Below, in pieces: positions 1 to 7,861 of a DNA stretch of 64,000 nucleotides. The stretch is taken from the NCBI RefSeq assembly GCF_017834145.1, contig NZ_JAFIDA010000001.1:1798001-1862000 (forward strand), given 5' to 3'. Numbering within the stretch: position 1 is the first letter of the stretch; each line of letters begins with the position of its first letter. The position numbers and the translations under genes are program-made. Under the pieces are notes generated by a model. The model had not been told where the DNA came from. It saw nothing but the letters and a program-made list of their open reading frames with translations, and made no database searches. The stretch comes from Leucobacter exalbidus. GTDB lineage: Bacteria; Actinomycetota; Actinomycetes; Actinomycetales; Microbacteriaceae.

Positions 1-555
1 ATCAGTTGGTGGATGATCTTGCCGCTGAGCATTATCGGCAGCTTGCTTCATTTCGTCTTCGACTGGACACGCCACAATCGAATTGCGGCGATCTTCAGCG
101 CAGTGAACGAAAGTTACTGGGAACATATCAAGATTGCTATTTGGCCTACCGTGCTGCTGCAAATCGTTCTGTTCGCCGCAGGGGGTTACCAATATCTGTC
201 GTTTATCCCTGCGGCAACGATCGCGCTCTATTCCTTACCGGTCAGCATGCTCGGCATCGTGTTCCTCTATAAGAGCATCACTAAGCGCAACATTCTTTGG
301 TTAGACATCGCTTCTTTTTTCGTGATCATCGCCGTCGCACAGACTTTGTTCGTGCTGGTTTTGGAACAGCTCGACGCTTCATGGGTCACTGTTGTTTTGG
401 CGGGTTTCTTTCTTGTTGGGCTGCTGATCGCGTCTCTTCGTTTCACTCTTCGTCCACCCAATGAGCCAGACGCCTTCATCGACCCGCTCACCCAGAAATA
501 CGGCCTCCACGCGCATCCTGATTACCAGATACCAAACGAGCAACAGCGCGGATAG
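1..555 (+). CDS. DUF6512 family membrane protein (5' end may lie outside the window)
   Basis: The frame is open from the first base. The first ATG is at 13, so the product is at least 180 aa and may be longer. It has about six hydrophobic segments and the N-terminal stretch with FSAVNESYWEHIK that is typical of DUF6512 membrane proteins. The function of that family is unknown. The C-terminal 30 residues are hydrophilic and probably cytoplasmic. The gene lies beside decayed transporter relics, which suggests accessory DNA. The family call is from memory of the motif. Confidence 0.7.
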   Translation: MSWWMILPLSIIGSLLHFVFDWTRHNRIAAIFSAVNESYWEHIKIAIWPTVLLQIVLFAAGGYQYLSFIPAATIALYSLPVSMLGIVFLYKSITKRNILWLDIASFFVIIAVAQTLFVLVLEQLDASWVTVVLAGFFLVGLLIASLRFTLRPPNEPDAFIDPLTQKYGLHAHPDYQIPNEQQRG

Positions 556-757
556 CCGGTATCGGGAGGCATCCCCATGGGTTGACCATCTTGATAGATG
601 CAGCGTGTTCAAGCGGCTCGGCAATGACCAGAAGTTCGGCAGCATCTAAGTGTTCGCCTTCGCGTGCATGAATGACAGTGAGGAGCGGCGCGTTGTACGA
701 TGCACCGAAGCCGCGGGTGATGGCGTCGGCGGCCTGCCACTCGGTCGCTGTCTTTAC
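553..757 (-). pseudogene. Relic of an MMPL-family transporter
   Basis: On the minus strand, reading from 757, one frame gives a stretch containing EWQAADAITRGFGASYNAPL and then LLTVIHA. This is the motif found in the periplasmic loop of actinobacterial MMPL exporters. About 45 residues match; the frame then runs into unrelated sequence with no start codon and no membrane segments. I read it as a degraded gene fragment that cannot make a working protein. Confidence 0.5.
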
Positions 758-833
758 TGGGGCCGCGGGCTGAGAATTCGTTCACCGACAGCTCTCAGAA
801 GGGATCGGAGCGGGGTACTGGAACGTCCATTCT

Positions 834-1307
834 TCAGGCGTTTCGTATCGCCGAGTCCACAGACGCTCTTGTTTCGCTGTGTCTGACATGGTCTTGCTGC
901 GCTCCCTTATACGCTCGGAGCGCTCGGAGTGCCGACACGATAGCGACAAGATCCACGATCTCTTGGAGGAGTGCGCCCGCCACTGCCGGCAGGTACCCAA
1001 ACGCGGCTACGAGCATCAAACCCATCGAAATGATGATGCCCAGCCAGATCGATTGCAACGCGATCTGCACGGTGCGTCGCGAAACATAGGCAACATCTGC
1101 CACGCGTGCAATGTCATTCGAGGCGATTACCGCGGCCGCGGACTCGCTCGCGACCGTGGCGCAGCGCGCCGCCATCGCGATACCCACATCAGACACAGCT
1201 GGCAGAGGGGCGTCATTGATCCCATCACCAACCATGAGCACGGGCCAAGGCCGCATGGCCTGCACGATTTCGACCTTGCCCTGGAGGACGGTCTTAGCGT
1301 GAACCAT
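834..1307 (-). pseudogene. C-terminal fragment of a heavy-metal P-type ATPase
   Basis: The 157-codon frame encodes the end of a P1B-type ATPase. It has the hinge motif GDGINDAP, then DVGIAM, a stretch resembling the usual GARGATAASESA-type segment, the RRTVQIALQSIW segment and the last two membrane helices, ending LLQEIVDLVAIVSALRAL. The N-terminal domains are missing: the metal-binding region, the DKTGT phosphorylation site and most membrane helices. A stop codon lies in frame just upstream of 1307. A normal family member is over 600 aa, so this is a relic, probably of a zinc, cadmium or copper exporter. Confidence 0.8.
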
Positions 1308-1434
1308 TTGAATTCGGCGCCTGTTGCGCTAAGAGCTGCCTATTGCCGAGGTGCGAGTCGTGTGACTGTCACAGAAGCCTGACCAATGCTGCGGTTCAGC
1401 GAGGGAAAGCACTAACAGCGGCTACCGGTGGTTC

Positions 1435-1782
1435 TTACCAGAAAACTGCAAGCCCGACGTTGATCAGGGCAAGGCCGCCCACCGCGTGCGCGATCCCGGT
1501 GGGAACGGTTTGGCCCCGCTTCACCTTTCGGCGCCCAATCCAGGCAGTGACGAGAATTACGATAAGGAGGGACAACTTCACCGCAATCTTGATGTGATTG
1601 ACGTCGGCATCGCCCATTTCTGCCAGGCCCACAAGTAACACACCAGTAATGAGCTGCACCCATGCACCGATGAACTGAAAGAGACCCACGGATGGTTTCT
1701 TGAACGTTGCGAGCCACCCTCCGACGAGCGCGGCCGCTCCGAGGATGTGAAAAAAGACCAGGGTGGCGTGTAGAAGATCCAT
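1435..1782 (-). CDS. Small four-helix membrane protein
   Basis: This 115-aa protein has four hydrophobic segments and a short positively charged loop (GRRKVKRGQ) between helices three and four. It contains histidines near the first helix (HATLVFFHILG). It resembles small uncharacterised actinobacterial integral membrane proteins, and no function can be given. The start ATG at 1782 lies 7 bases after TAAGCT on the minus strand, which suggests a leaderless transcript. The gene diverges from the ABC permease that begins at 1931. Confidence 0.65.
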   Translation of the reverse strand: MDLLHATLVFFHILGAAALVGGWLATFKKPSVGLFQFIGAWVQLITGVLLVGLAEMGDADVNHIKIAVKLSLLIVILVTAWIGRRKVKRGQTVPTGIAHAVGGLALINVGLAVFW

Positions 1783-1789
1783 ACCGATT

Positions 1790-1795
1790 AGCTTA
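1790..1795 (-). promoter_or_regulatory. -10 hexamer TAAGCT, leaderless start of the 1435-1782 gene
   Basis: TAAGCT on the minus strand ends 7 bases before the ATG at 1782. No ribosome-binding site lies between them. Confidence 0.5.
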
Positions 1796-1864
1796 TGGTG
1801 GTCGATCTGGCTTTGCCGTGGTCCGCCACATTACGGGCGGGGGTTCTCGGCGACCTTTCAGGTT

Positions 1865-1905
1865 TCTCGACATAGTGTTGACATGTTTTCGACCCTGTGT
1901 CGACA
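1865..1905 (+). promoter_or_regulatory. Four phased TGTCGACA-like boxes before the ABC exporter
   Basis: Octamers begin at 1865 (TCTCGACA), 1876 (TGTTGACA), 1887 (TTTCGACC) and 1898 (TGTCGACA). All are spaced exactly 11 bp apart, so all face the same side of the helix. The second box includes TTGACA at 1878-1883, a candidate -35. The boxes end 25 bases before the permease ATG at 1931. The neighbouring TetR protein (3860-4504) or a two-component regulator could bind here; this is inference. Confidence 0.6.
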
Positions 1906-1930
1906 AAATGAAACAATCCGGAAGGAAGTC

Positions 1931-3073
1931 ATGTTTCTTGCAATCCGCGAACTGAAGTTTGCGCGAGGACGGTTTGGGCTGATGGGTGCTGTTGTATCAC
2001 TCATCGCCATCCTGATGGTACTGCTGTCCGGTCTGTCCTCGGGCCTGGTCAACGATGGTGTCTCAGGCCTGAAGTCGCTGCCAGTCACTGCGTTTGCCTT
2101 CGATGAAGGCACGAAGACCGACAATGCGTTCTCTCGCTCGGTGGTAGACGCTGAGCAGGTTGACGCGTGGAAGTCACAACCAGGCGTCAAGCATGCTGAC
2201 CCCGTGGGTGCTGGAATGACAAACGCCACCACCGACGACGGCACGCAGATTGACCTGTCGCTCTTCGGCATTGAACCCGACTCCTTCCTAACCCCAGCAG
2301 TCTCTGAGGGCGAGCACCTCTCCGGCCTCGCTGGAATCGTCGTATCCGAAACCGCGAAGAGTGACGGACTCGAACTCGGCACAATCATCACCCTCGATCG
2401 CCTCGACACCGAACTCGAGGTCATTGGCTTCACCGAGGGCCAGGCGACGTTCGGGCACGTCGACATGGCGTACCTCCACCTCGACACGTGGAAATTGATT
2501 GCATCGGGTGCGGCGCAACCTGGTACCCCTACTCAGGCGCAAGTCGACGCGCTCGACTTCGAGGTCGCGAGCGTGGTGGCACTGCAGGCCGAAGATGGCG
2601 AGGAAATCGACATGCTCGCTGGAGATTTAGCGGCTGGCACAACAACGGTTGATCTAAAGGAGTCCTTTAACTCGTCGCCGGGGTACGAAGCAGAAACCCT
2701 CACTCTCAGCATGATCCAGGTATTTCTCTACGGGATCTGTGCACTGGTCGTAGGCGCATTCTTCACCGTCTGGACCATTCAGCGTCAGCACGAGCTGGCA
2801 GTGCTCCGCGCTGTCGGTGCCTCGGGCCGATACCTGCTCCGTGACTCGTTGACGCAGGCGGCAATCCTACTTCTCAGCTTTACAGCGCTCGGCGTGGCGG
2901 CCGGCGTGGGTCTCGGTTCAGCGATGCCTGATGGGATGCCATTCGCGCTTGAAGCAGAGCCGATTCTCACCTCTTCAATCATCACTATTGTTCTGGGTCT
3001 TGTAGGTGCCGCTGTCGCGGTGCTTCGCATCACCCGCATCGATCCAAATACTGCCCTGGGAGGTCAGCGATAA
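1931..3073 (+). CDS. ABC exporter permease, FtsX/MacB-like
   Basis: This 380-aa protein has one N-terminal membrane helix (about residues 15-38), a large extracytoplasmic domain, and three C-terminal helices forming an FtsX domain. The C-terminal part contains the conserved QRQHELAVLRAVGASG coupling segment. That architecture marks MacB/FtsX-type permeases, which drive export of peptides, lipids or drugs. I chose ATG 1931 over the longer frame from 1763 because GGAAGG lies just upstream and the N-terminus MFLAIRELKFARGRF is typical. The stop overlaps the start of the ATPase gene (TAATG), so the two are translationally coupled. Confidence 0.85.
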   Translation: MFLAIRELKFARGRFGLMGAVVSLIAILMVLLSGLSSGLVNDGVSGLKSLPVTAFAFDEGTKTDNAFSRSVVDAEQVDAWKSQPGVKHADPVGAGMTNATTDDGTQIDLSLFGIEPDSFLTPAVSEGEHLSGLAGIVVSETAKSDGLELGTIITLDRLDTELEVIGFTEGQATFGHVDMAYLHLDTWKLIASGAAQPGTPTQAQVDALDFEVASVVALQAEDGEEIDMLAGDLAAGTTTVDLKESFNSSPGYEAETLTLSMIQVFLYGICALVVGAFFTVWTIQRQHELAVLRAVGASGRYLLRDSLTQAAILLLSFTALGVAAGVGLGSAMPDGMPFALEAEPILTSSIITIVLGLVGAAVAVLRITRIDPNTALGGQR

Positions 3074-3792
3074 TGGCGACAGAGCACGCAATCGAGCCAG
3101 CACTTTCACTGTGCAGCGTCACGGTCGAACTGGGAGACGGCGACAGCAAGGTGCGCCCCCTCGACCACGTCGACCTCGAAGTCGCCCGCGGGGAGTTCGT
3201 TGGTGTCGTCGGCCCATCAGGCGCTGGGAAATCCTCTTTGCTCGCAGTCGCCGGAGCACTCCTGCAGGCAGACTCGGGCAATGTCGAAGTGTTGGGGCAG
3301 GATCTGTCGAAGATCGGTCGCTCTCAGGGGAAACTCGCAAAGTTCCGGCTCCGCAATATCGGCTTCGTCTTCCAATCAGGAAACCTCATCCCGGCACTGA
3401 ATTCTGCGGATCAGTTGCGCCTGGTGAACAAACTTTCTGGAGGTCCCACTTCGTTCGACCCGCTACCACTCCTCGACGCAGTCGGCATGGCACACAAAGC
3501 GAAGAACCTTCCCGGGCAGCTATCCGGCGGAGAACGCCAGCGTGTGGGAATCGCACGCGCATTTGTCACAAGTCCGGGTTTGCTGCTCGTTGATGAGCCG
3601 ACGTCTGCACTTGATCGTGCACGCAGTCAGCAGATTGTGGCGCTCCTCGCTGAGCAGAGCCACGAACGTGGTGTAGCAACCATCATGGTGACGCATGATC
3701 ACGACGTGATTGGTCACTGCGACCGCGTGGTCGAGATGGTCGACGGACGCCTGAGCGCATATGAAACGAGTGAGGCCATGGGAGCCCACTAA
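3073..3792 (+). CDS. ABC exporter ATP-binding protein, MacB/LolD-like
   Basis: This 239-aa nucleotide-binding subunit has Walker A GPSGAGKS (residues 47-54), the Q-loop in VFQSGNLIPALNS, signature LSGGERQR, Walker B LLLVDEPTSALD and an H-loop in VTHDHDV. The sequence is closest to MacB/LolD ATPases, which pair with FtsX-type permeases such as the one encoded immediately upstream. It overlaps that gene by one base. A TetR regulator follows 67 bases downstream. The substrate cannot be read from the sequence. Confidence 0.9.
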   Translation: MATEHAIEPALSLCSVTVELGDGDSKVRPLDHVDLEVARGEFVGVVGPSGAGKSSLLAVAGALLQADSGNVEVLGQDLSKIGRSQGKLAKFRLRNIGFVFQSGNLIPALNSADQLRLVNKLSGGPTSFDPLPLLDAVGMAHKAKNLPGQLSGGERQRVGIARAFVTSPGLLLVDEPTSALDRARSQQIVALLAEQSHERGVATIMVTHDHDVIGHCDRVVEMVDGRLSAYETSEAMGAH

Positions 3793-3859
3793 CCCTCTCT
3801 CCAGAAACCGAGGTGTATGTTCAAAGACGGACACCACGTGTGGAAAGGAGGCGGTCGCA

Positions 3860-4504
3860 ATGCCGAAAATTAGTGCAGCCACGGTCGTGGAACACCGCGC
3901 TCAACAAGAGCGCCTCATTCTTGATGCAGCCCACGCGATTCTCGAAGAAACTGGCGATGTCACAAGCATGCGGGAAGTTGCTGAGCGTGCAGGCCTTGCG
4001 AGATCTAGTGTCTACCACTACTTCGATTCCCGCGAGGCACTCCTCAACGCGCTCGTACAAGATGTGTTCCCGAAGTGGACCGAGCGTGTCACAAACGCGA
4101 TGGCCGCCGAGCCCGAACTCAGCGAGCGAATCATTGCCTACGCGGTGACGAACGTACAGCTTGTTCAGGAAGGGGCACACGCGGTCGGCGCCGCTCTCGC
4201 AGCACTGTCACCCGGCGAAGCCCTCAATGAGCAAGCCACACAGATGCATCGCGCGATACAAGAGCCATTGATAGAGACCCTTGCCGAACTCGGGGTTCGA
4301 GACCCTGAGGGGCTCGGGGAGCTCATCAACTCGGTGGTGCACGCCTCCACGCGATTGTTGGAGTCGGGGCGGCAACCTGAGCAAGTGTACGCTGGGCTTA
4401 CCGCGGTTATCAGGCCGATGGCACGCGAGATGCAGGCGCAGATGGACCAGGAAATCAAGGACTATGAGACTGGCCCCCGCAGTCTGCAGGGTGATCGCTC
4501 TTAG
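3860..4504 (+). CDS. TetR-family transcriptional regulator
   Basis: This 214-aa regulator has an N-terminal helix-turn-helix. The segment VTSMREVAERAGLARSSVYH is followed by YFDSREALL, the usual TetR recognition helix and anchor. The rest is an all-helical ligand domain. The start at 3860 is favoured by AAAGGAGG at 3845-3852; the longer frame from 3761 runs into the ABC gene. It lies in the same direction after the ABC pair and probably represses that operon through the phased boxes at 1865-1905. That link is inference. Confidence 0.85.
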   Translation: MPKISAATVVEHRAQQERLILDAAHAILEETGDVTSMREVAERAGLARSSVYHYFDSREALLNALVQDVFPKWTERVTNAMAAEPELSERIIAYAVTNVQLVQEGAHAVGAALAALSPGEALNEQATQMHRAIQEPLIETLAELGVRDPEGLGELINSVVHASTRLLESGRQPEQVYAGLTAVIRPMAREMQAQMDQEIKDYETGPRSLQGDRS

Positions 4505-5257
4505 CATTGCGACCCGCACGGGCTGCAGCGGAATAGGCTCACGCGATTCGTTCTGCTCAGAAAAGTTTAAGTCCGCACGCCCCTACCACTGTCGTGCACC
4601 AGGTCGTCAGAGCAAAGAAACATGAGGATTCAGAACCAATTAGCTAACGAGTTCGTTCGAACACTCCAAAACTTGCCTTCGTTCAGCACTTGAAGAAAGC
4701 TCGTCAAGGAGTCCATGCATGGCGTAATAGTGATCTCGCGTGCCTCAGCTTGCAACAGCACCCCAACTTCTAGTCTCACTTGAATGGCGCACAAACTCCC
4801 CGCGTGCGTTGTCCTACGAGCAGAGTTTGAATGCGCAGATCATTAAACGCAGAAGTTTTCTGATGAAACACTTTGCCCCATGGGGCAAACCATGGGGCAC
4901 CGGCCATGAATGAGCATGTATTTACGTGCCACTATGTGTCCCCGTGGCTTTGAAAATTGCTGACCTCATGCAGTTCTGTGCACCCTTATGTCTCAGGTTG
5001 TTGCTGCGCACTGTGCAAGGCATGTCCCCTCTCTTTGTCCATTGCCGTATTTAGCACACGGAAGTACCCTTGAAAGTGTCCCATCCGCAGCAGGACGGCA
5101 CTGGACACGAAGACCATTTCACAGTGGCACGCTGGGGGCACGAGAACTCCACAACTGCCGACAATCCGCGGAATTACGCGGGTGGTGACGAGTACTGGGA
5201 CTTCTAAAGTACCTGGTCAGACCATGTTTCAAAGAATTAGTGCAAAGAAGGGGGATC
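4505..5257 (+). other. 753-base stretch without a convincing gene
   Basis: I see no reading frame with protein-like composition or a good ribosome-binding site on either strand. The apparent GC content is lower than in the core genes. The one clear feature is the palindrome at 4872-4889. Decayed mobile DNA is the most likely content. Confidence 0.5.
4872..4889. promoter_or_regulatory. Perfect 18-bp palindrome TTTGCCCCATGGGGCAAA
   Basis: The sequence is its own reverse complement over 18 bases. A second half-site, CCATGGGGCAC, follows at 4890-4900. It could be an operator, but no neighbouring promoter is evident. Confidence 0.45.
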
Positions 5258-5653
5258 ATGAACGCAACTTGTCGCAACGACGAGAATGTGCCCAGTGATC
5301 ACATTTTGAGCACACATTTTCCAGAGTGCCGACATCGACATAATGTCCGTTCGGCACGCCTGGCATGCAACAGGAAGGGTTCTCGCGTCCGCGCGGGAGC
5401 CCTTTCCCGTTGTAACGACCCACCACCGAGAAATACTCAGGTGGGAGAGAGGAGTCTGCTCGTGCATACTCCAAAGGGCCCCAATGGGGAATGGAAGACG
5501 GGGCAGCGCGTGCCCGTCTCGGGACAATGGGTGGATCAGTACGGTGTAGTCACGCACCATACTGCCCACGGAACGTTCCCGCCATGCATCGACCGCAAGG
5601 GCGAAACTGCATATCGCGAATTGATTCAAGAAGATGTTCGGTTGGTAGCCTAG
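5258..5653 (+). CDS. Small protein with a YjzC-like C-terminal segment
   Basis: The 131-aa frame starts at ATG 5258 after AAGGGGG. The first 75 residues are basic and cysteine/histidine-containing and match nothing I know. The C-terminal part, with TGQRVPVSGQW and then GTFPPCIDRKGETAY, follows the pattern of small YjzC-like proteins (a GxxxPxSG motif, then FPPC). The real gene may begin later and cover only that part. A clear terminator follows at 5671-5705, which supports a transcribed gene. Function unknown. Confidence 0.5.
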   Translation: MNATCRNDENVPSDHILSTHFPECRHRHNVRSARLACNRKGSRVRAGALSRCNDPPPRNTQVGERSLLVHTPKGPNGEWKTGQRVPVSGQWVDQYGVVTHHTAHGTFPPCIDRKGETAYRELIQEDVRLVA

Positions 5654-5670
5654 CTTCTTGATCAAGCAAG

Positions 5671-5705
5671 AATACCTTCACTCATTCGGGTGGGGGTATT
5701 TTTGT
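5671..5705 (+). terminator. Rho-independent terminator
   Basis: AATACCTTCAC (5671-5681) pairs with GTGGGGGTATT (5690-5700), using some G-U pairs, and is followed by a run of T residues. It sits just after the 5258-5653 gene. Confidence 0.75.
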
Positions 5706-5710
5706 TTTTA

Positions 5711-5744
5711 GACGCCGGGTCGATACCGGCGGGACGTTACTCCA
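5711..5744 (+). other. Sequence resembling a tmRNA/tRNA 3' end; candidate attachment-site relic
   Basis: GACGCCGGGTCGATACCGGC, then GGGACGTTACTCCA, has the layout of a T-arm (stem CCGG, loop with TCGATA, stem CCGG) followed by an ACTCCA end. No complete tRNA or tmRNA is present. It lies directly beside an integrase gene end, which is where attachment sites in tRNA or tmRNA genes usually fall. Confidence 0.3.
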
Positions 5745-5761
5745 CTCTAACTGCATTTGCC

Positions 5762-6250
5762 TCAGCTTGCCTTCGAAGCTTTGTTCGAGAGAGCCTTTGC
5801 CCGTGCCCCGCTCATGTTCGCCGCCACATCATCTATGTCCTGCTCAAAGAGATCCGCGTACACGTCCATCGTCATCGCTGCGCTCGCGTGCCCAAGCATC
5901 CTCTGGACCGCTTTCGGGTTCGCCCCTGCGCTCACCGCTAGGGACGCGGCAGTGTGACGGAGATCGTGTGGAGTGACGCGTGGGAACGTCTCATCTTCCT
6001 TCATCGCGGCCTTCACTGCGCTCGCGAACCACGAATACTCTGCGTGAGGGCGGATGGGCGGCACGCTATCGACCTTGCCGAACACGAACGCGCTCTGGGG
6101 TCGGCCCTTCGTGATGCGCCTGAGCGAGAATGCGATGAAGTCGAGCATCGGGACTGACCGGCTCTCGCCCGTTTTTGGTGTACCAAACTCGAACTCGCCT
6201 TTCACTTGCACGGCGTTGTAATCGATCATCATGCGCTGCTTTTTGAAGTC
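5762..6250 (-). pseudogene. Tyrosine recombinase (integrase), C-terminal fragment
   Basis: The frame encodes the catalytic end of a phage-type integrase: HDLRHTAASLAVSAGANPKA, then QRMLGHASAAMTMDVYADLF with the active-site tyrosine, and an alanine-rich tail. The N-terminal domain and the first catalytic arginine are missing. The match stops near 6250, where the IS3 element begins. The remaining upstream codons (to 6487) are antisense to the transposase. It was probably truncated by the insertion and is inactive. Confidence 0.8.
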
Positions 6251-6332
6251 GAGACGGTTGAGGGTCTGCTGAGGGTTTGGTTGAGTCTGAGTATGTTTCG
6301 TTCGCGAGGGCGGAACTGGAAGGATGTTGATC

Positions 6333-6623
6333 ATGCCAACGAAATACAGCGAGGAATTCAAGAAAGACGCTGTCGCGCTTACCGAGTCCGGGATGACCCA
6401 GAAACAGGTGTGCCAAGACATGGGCATCTCGAAGTCAGCGTTAGCGGCGTGGGTGCAAGATGCCAGGTTCAAGACGTATGGCATCACCCCGTCGAAAGAT
6501 CCTGACGAGCAGCGCGAGATGCGGCAAGCGTTGAAGCGAATCCGTGAACTCGAAATGGAAAACGAGGTGCTGCGCCGTGCCGCAGCGTATCTTTCACAGA
6601 TTCACATCACGCCCCCAAAATGA
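6333..6623 (+). CDS. IS3 transposase OrfA
   Basis: This 96-aa OrfA has the helix-turn-helix MPTKYSEEFKKDAVAL, then MTQKQVCQDMGISKSALAAW, followed by a leucine-zipper-like coiled coil (ALKRIRELEMENEVLRRAAA). These features are typical of IS3 OrfA, which joins OrfB by ribosomal frameshifting. ATG 6333 has GGAAGG 9 bases upstream. The stop lies inside the junction with the IS110 element, so no fusion with OrfB can now be made. Confidence 0.9.
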   Translation: MPTKYSEEFKKDAVALTESGMTQKQVCQDMGISKSALAAWVQDARFKTYGITPSKDPDEQREMRQALKRIRELEMENEVLRRAAAYLSQIHITPPK

Positions 6624-6640
6624 CGCTTCTATGCTTTTTG

Positions 6641-7687
6641 TCAAGCCATGCGGGTCTGGAGTTCTCGAAACATGGCTCGGCATACGTAACGCCGCAGGCA
6701 GCGACGAACCTCGCGTGGAGTGCGGCCCTCAGCTCGGCGGCGGGACACGTACTCACGAGTGGCTTCGTCGTAGCTCATACGGGTACGAACAATGGTGTCA
6801 ACTGCCCGGTTGAGTTGCCGGTCTCCGGAGCGGGAAAGCCGGTGCCGAGTCGTGTTCCCTGAGGACGCTGGTAGCGGGGCGATTCCCCCGAGGGCTGCGA
6901 AAGCAGCTTCTGACCGCACCCTGCCACGGTGTGAATAGGCAGTGACAAGAATCGCTCCAGTTACTGGGCCGACCCCCGATATCTGCTGCAACCCAGGGGC
7001 GAGTTCCTCAGTGAGTTCAGCAAGCAGGAGGTGGTTGACCTTGAGCTGCTCGATGTGTTCGAGGATTGCCCTGGCCAAGCGCTTCGCCTCAGTTCGGAAT
7101 ATGCGCGCTGGCCCATTGTCCCCGGACGTGCGCCAGGCAGAGATAGTTTTGATCTGCGCGTCGTTCAGTGGCTTGCGGGCATCGATGCCGAGGTCAACGC
7201 TGCGTGCCAAAGCATTAAGCGCGTTTCTGTTCGCTGTGCGATGGTGATCGAGCTGTGCACGGGCTGCAAGTAGCACCCGGAGTGCGGTACGACTCCCCGC
7301 CTGCCGAGGCTGGCAGAGAACGGCGGTATCGCGGCCGAGGACTGAACGGGCTGCCGCTTCGGCATCGAGAACGTCAGACTTCCCAGAATGGGCGTGAGTC
7401 GATCGAGCTGCCGGCCGAACCTCGGCAACGGTGATTCCGGCCGCGCCTAAGGCTGCGGTGATACTACTACCGTAGGAAGACGTGCCCTCAGCAGCCGCAA
7501 GCACTGCAGTGTGCTGACTGCGCCGCCCAATCCAGTTGACGGCGCGGGCGTTGCCGGCCGAAGACGTGGGAAATGTTGCGGTGGAAATGACCGCACCATC
7601 TTGCGCCCGGATAAGGCAATAGGTGTGGGTACGAGCATGTGTGTCGATGCCGACGACATACTCGAACTGATCTGTGACGAGAACCAT
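6641..7687 (-). CDS. IS110-family recombinase (transposase)
   Basis: This 348-aa enzyme has the N-terminal RuvC-like DEDD domain: Asp15 in VVGIDTHARTH, Glu in AAEGTSSYG, and the pair in KSDVLDAEAAARSVLG. The C-terminal Tnp_20 domain has LQQISGVGPVTGAILV and PASSGNTTRHR with the candidate catalytic serine. All these features are intact, so it may be active. I start it at ATG 7687, because GGAGGT lies just upstream, rather than at 7780. IS110 recombinases use a bridge RNA made from the element's non-coding end to choose targets. Confidence 0.9.
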   Translation of the reverse strand: MVLVTDQFEYVVGIDTHARTHTYCLIRAQDGAVISTATFPTSSAGNARAVNWIGRRSQHTAVLAAAEGTSSYGSSITAALGAAGITVAEVRPAARSTHAHSGKSDVLDAEAAARSVLGRDTAVLCQPRQAGSRTALRVLLAARAQLDHHRTANRNALNALARSVDLGIDARKPLNDAQIKTISAWRTSGDNGPARIFRTEAKRLARAILEHIEQLKVNHLLLAELTEELAPGLQQISGVGPVTGAILVTAYSHRGRVRSEAAFAALGGIAPLPASSGNTTRHRLSRSGDRQLNRAVDTIVRTRMSYDEATREYVSRRRAEGRTPREVRRCLRRYVCRAMFRELQTRMA

Positions 7688-7835
7688 GGTGACCTCCATT
7701 AATGAAATATGATGACCGGTCCACTTTGGGGTCGCTTGGAGCCACATCTGTAATGAGTCACATCCGCGAGGGGTGGACAAGCTTCTAATTAAGGCATCCG
7801 TGCGCAGAGACCGGGCTTCGACTTGAACATGGACA
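7688..7835 (-). ncRNA. Candidate IS110 bridge RNA region
   Basis: In IS110-group elements the bridge RNA is encoded in the non-coding end upstream of the recombinase gene. Here that end is about 150 bases between the start codon and the right border. I did not identify its loops; the call rests on position and family knowledge. Confidence 0.25.
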
Positions 7836-7861
7836 CGTCATTTTGAAGACACCACCGTGAG

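Larger units (their letters stand above)
6616..7845 (-). mobile_element. IS110-family element inside the IS3 element
   Basis: A complete IS110 recombinase gene sits between OrfA and OrfB of the IS3 element. CAAAATGACG at 6616-6625 and its reverse complement at 7836-7845 flank it and may mark the ends. IS110 elements usually lack long terminal repeats, so exact borders are uncertain. The insertion is younger than the IS3 element that it splits. Confidence 0.65.

Noticed and set aside
1763-1930. Longer N-terminus for the ABC permease from 1763
   Set aside because: The extra residues are not membrane-protein-like and overlap the phased operator boxes; ATG 1931 has a ribosome-binding site.
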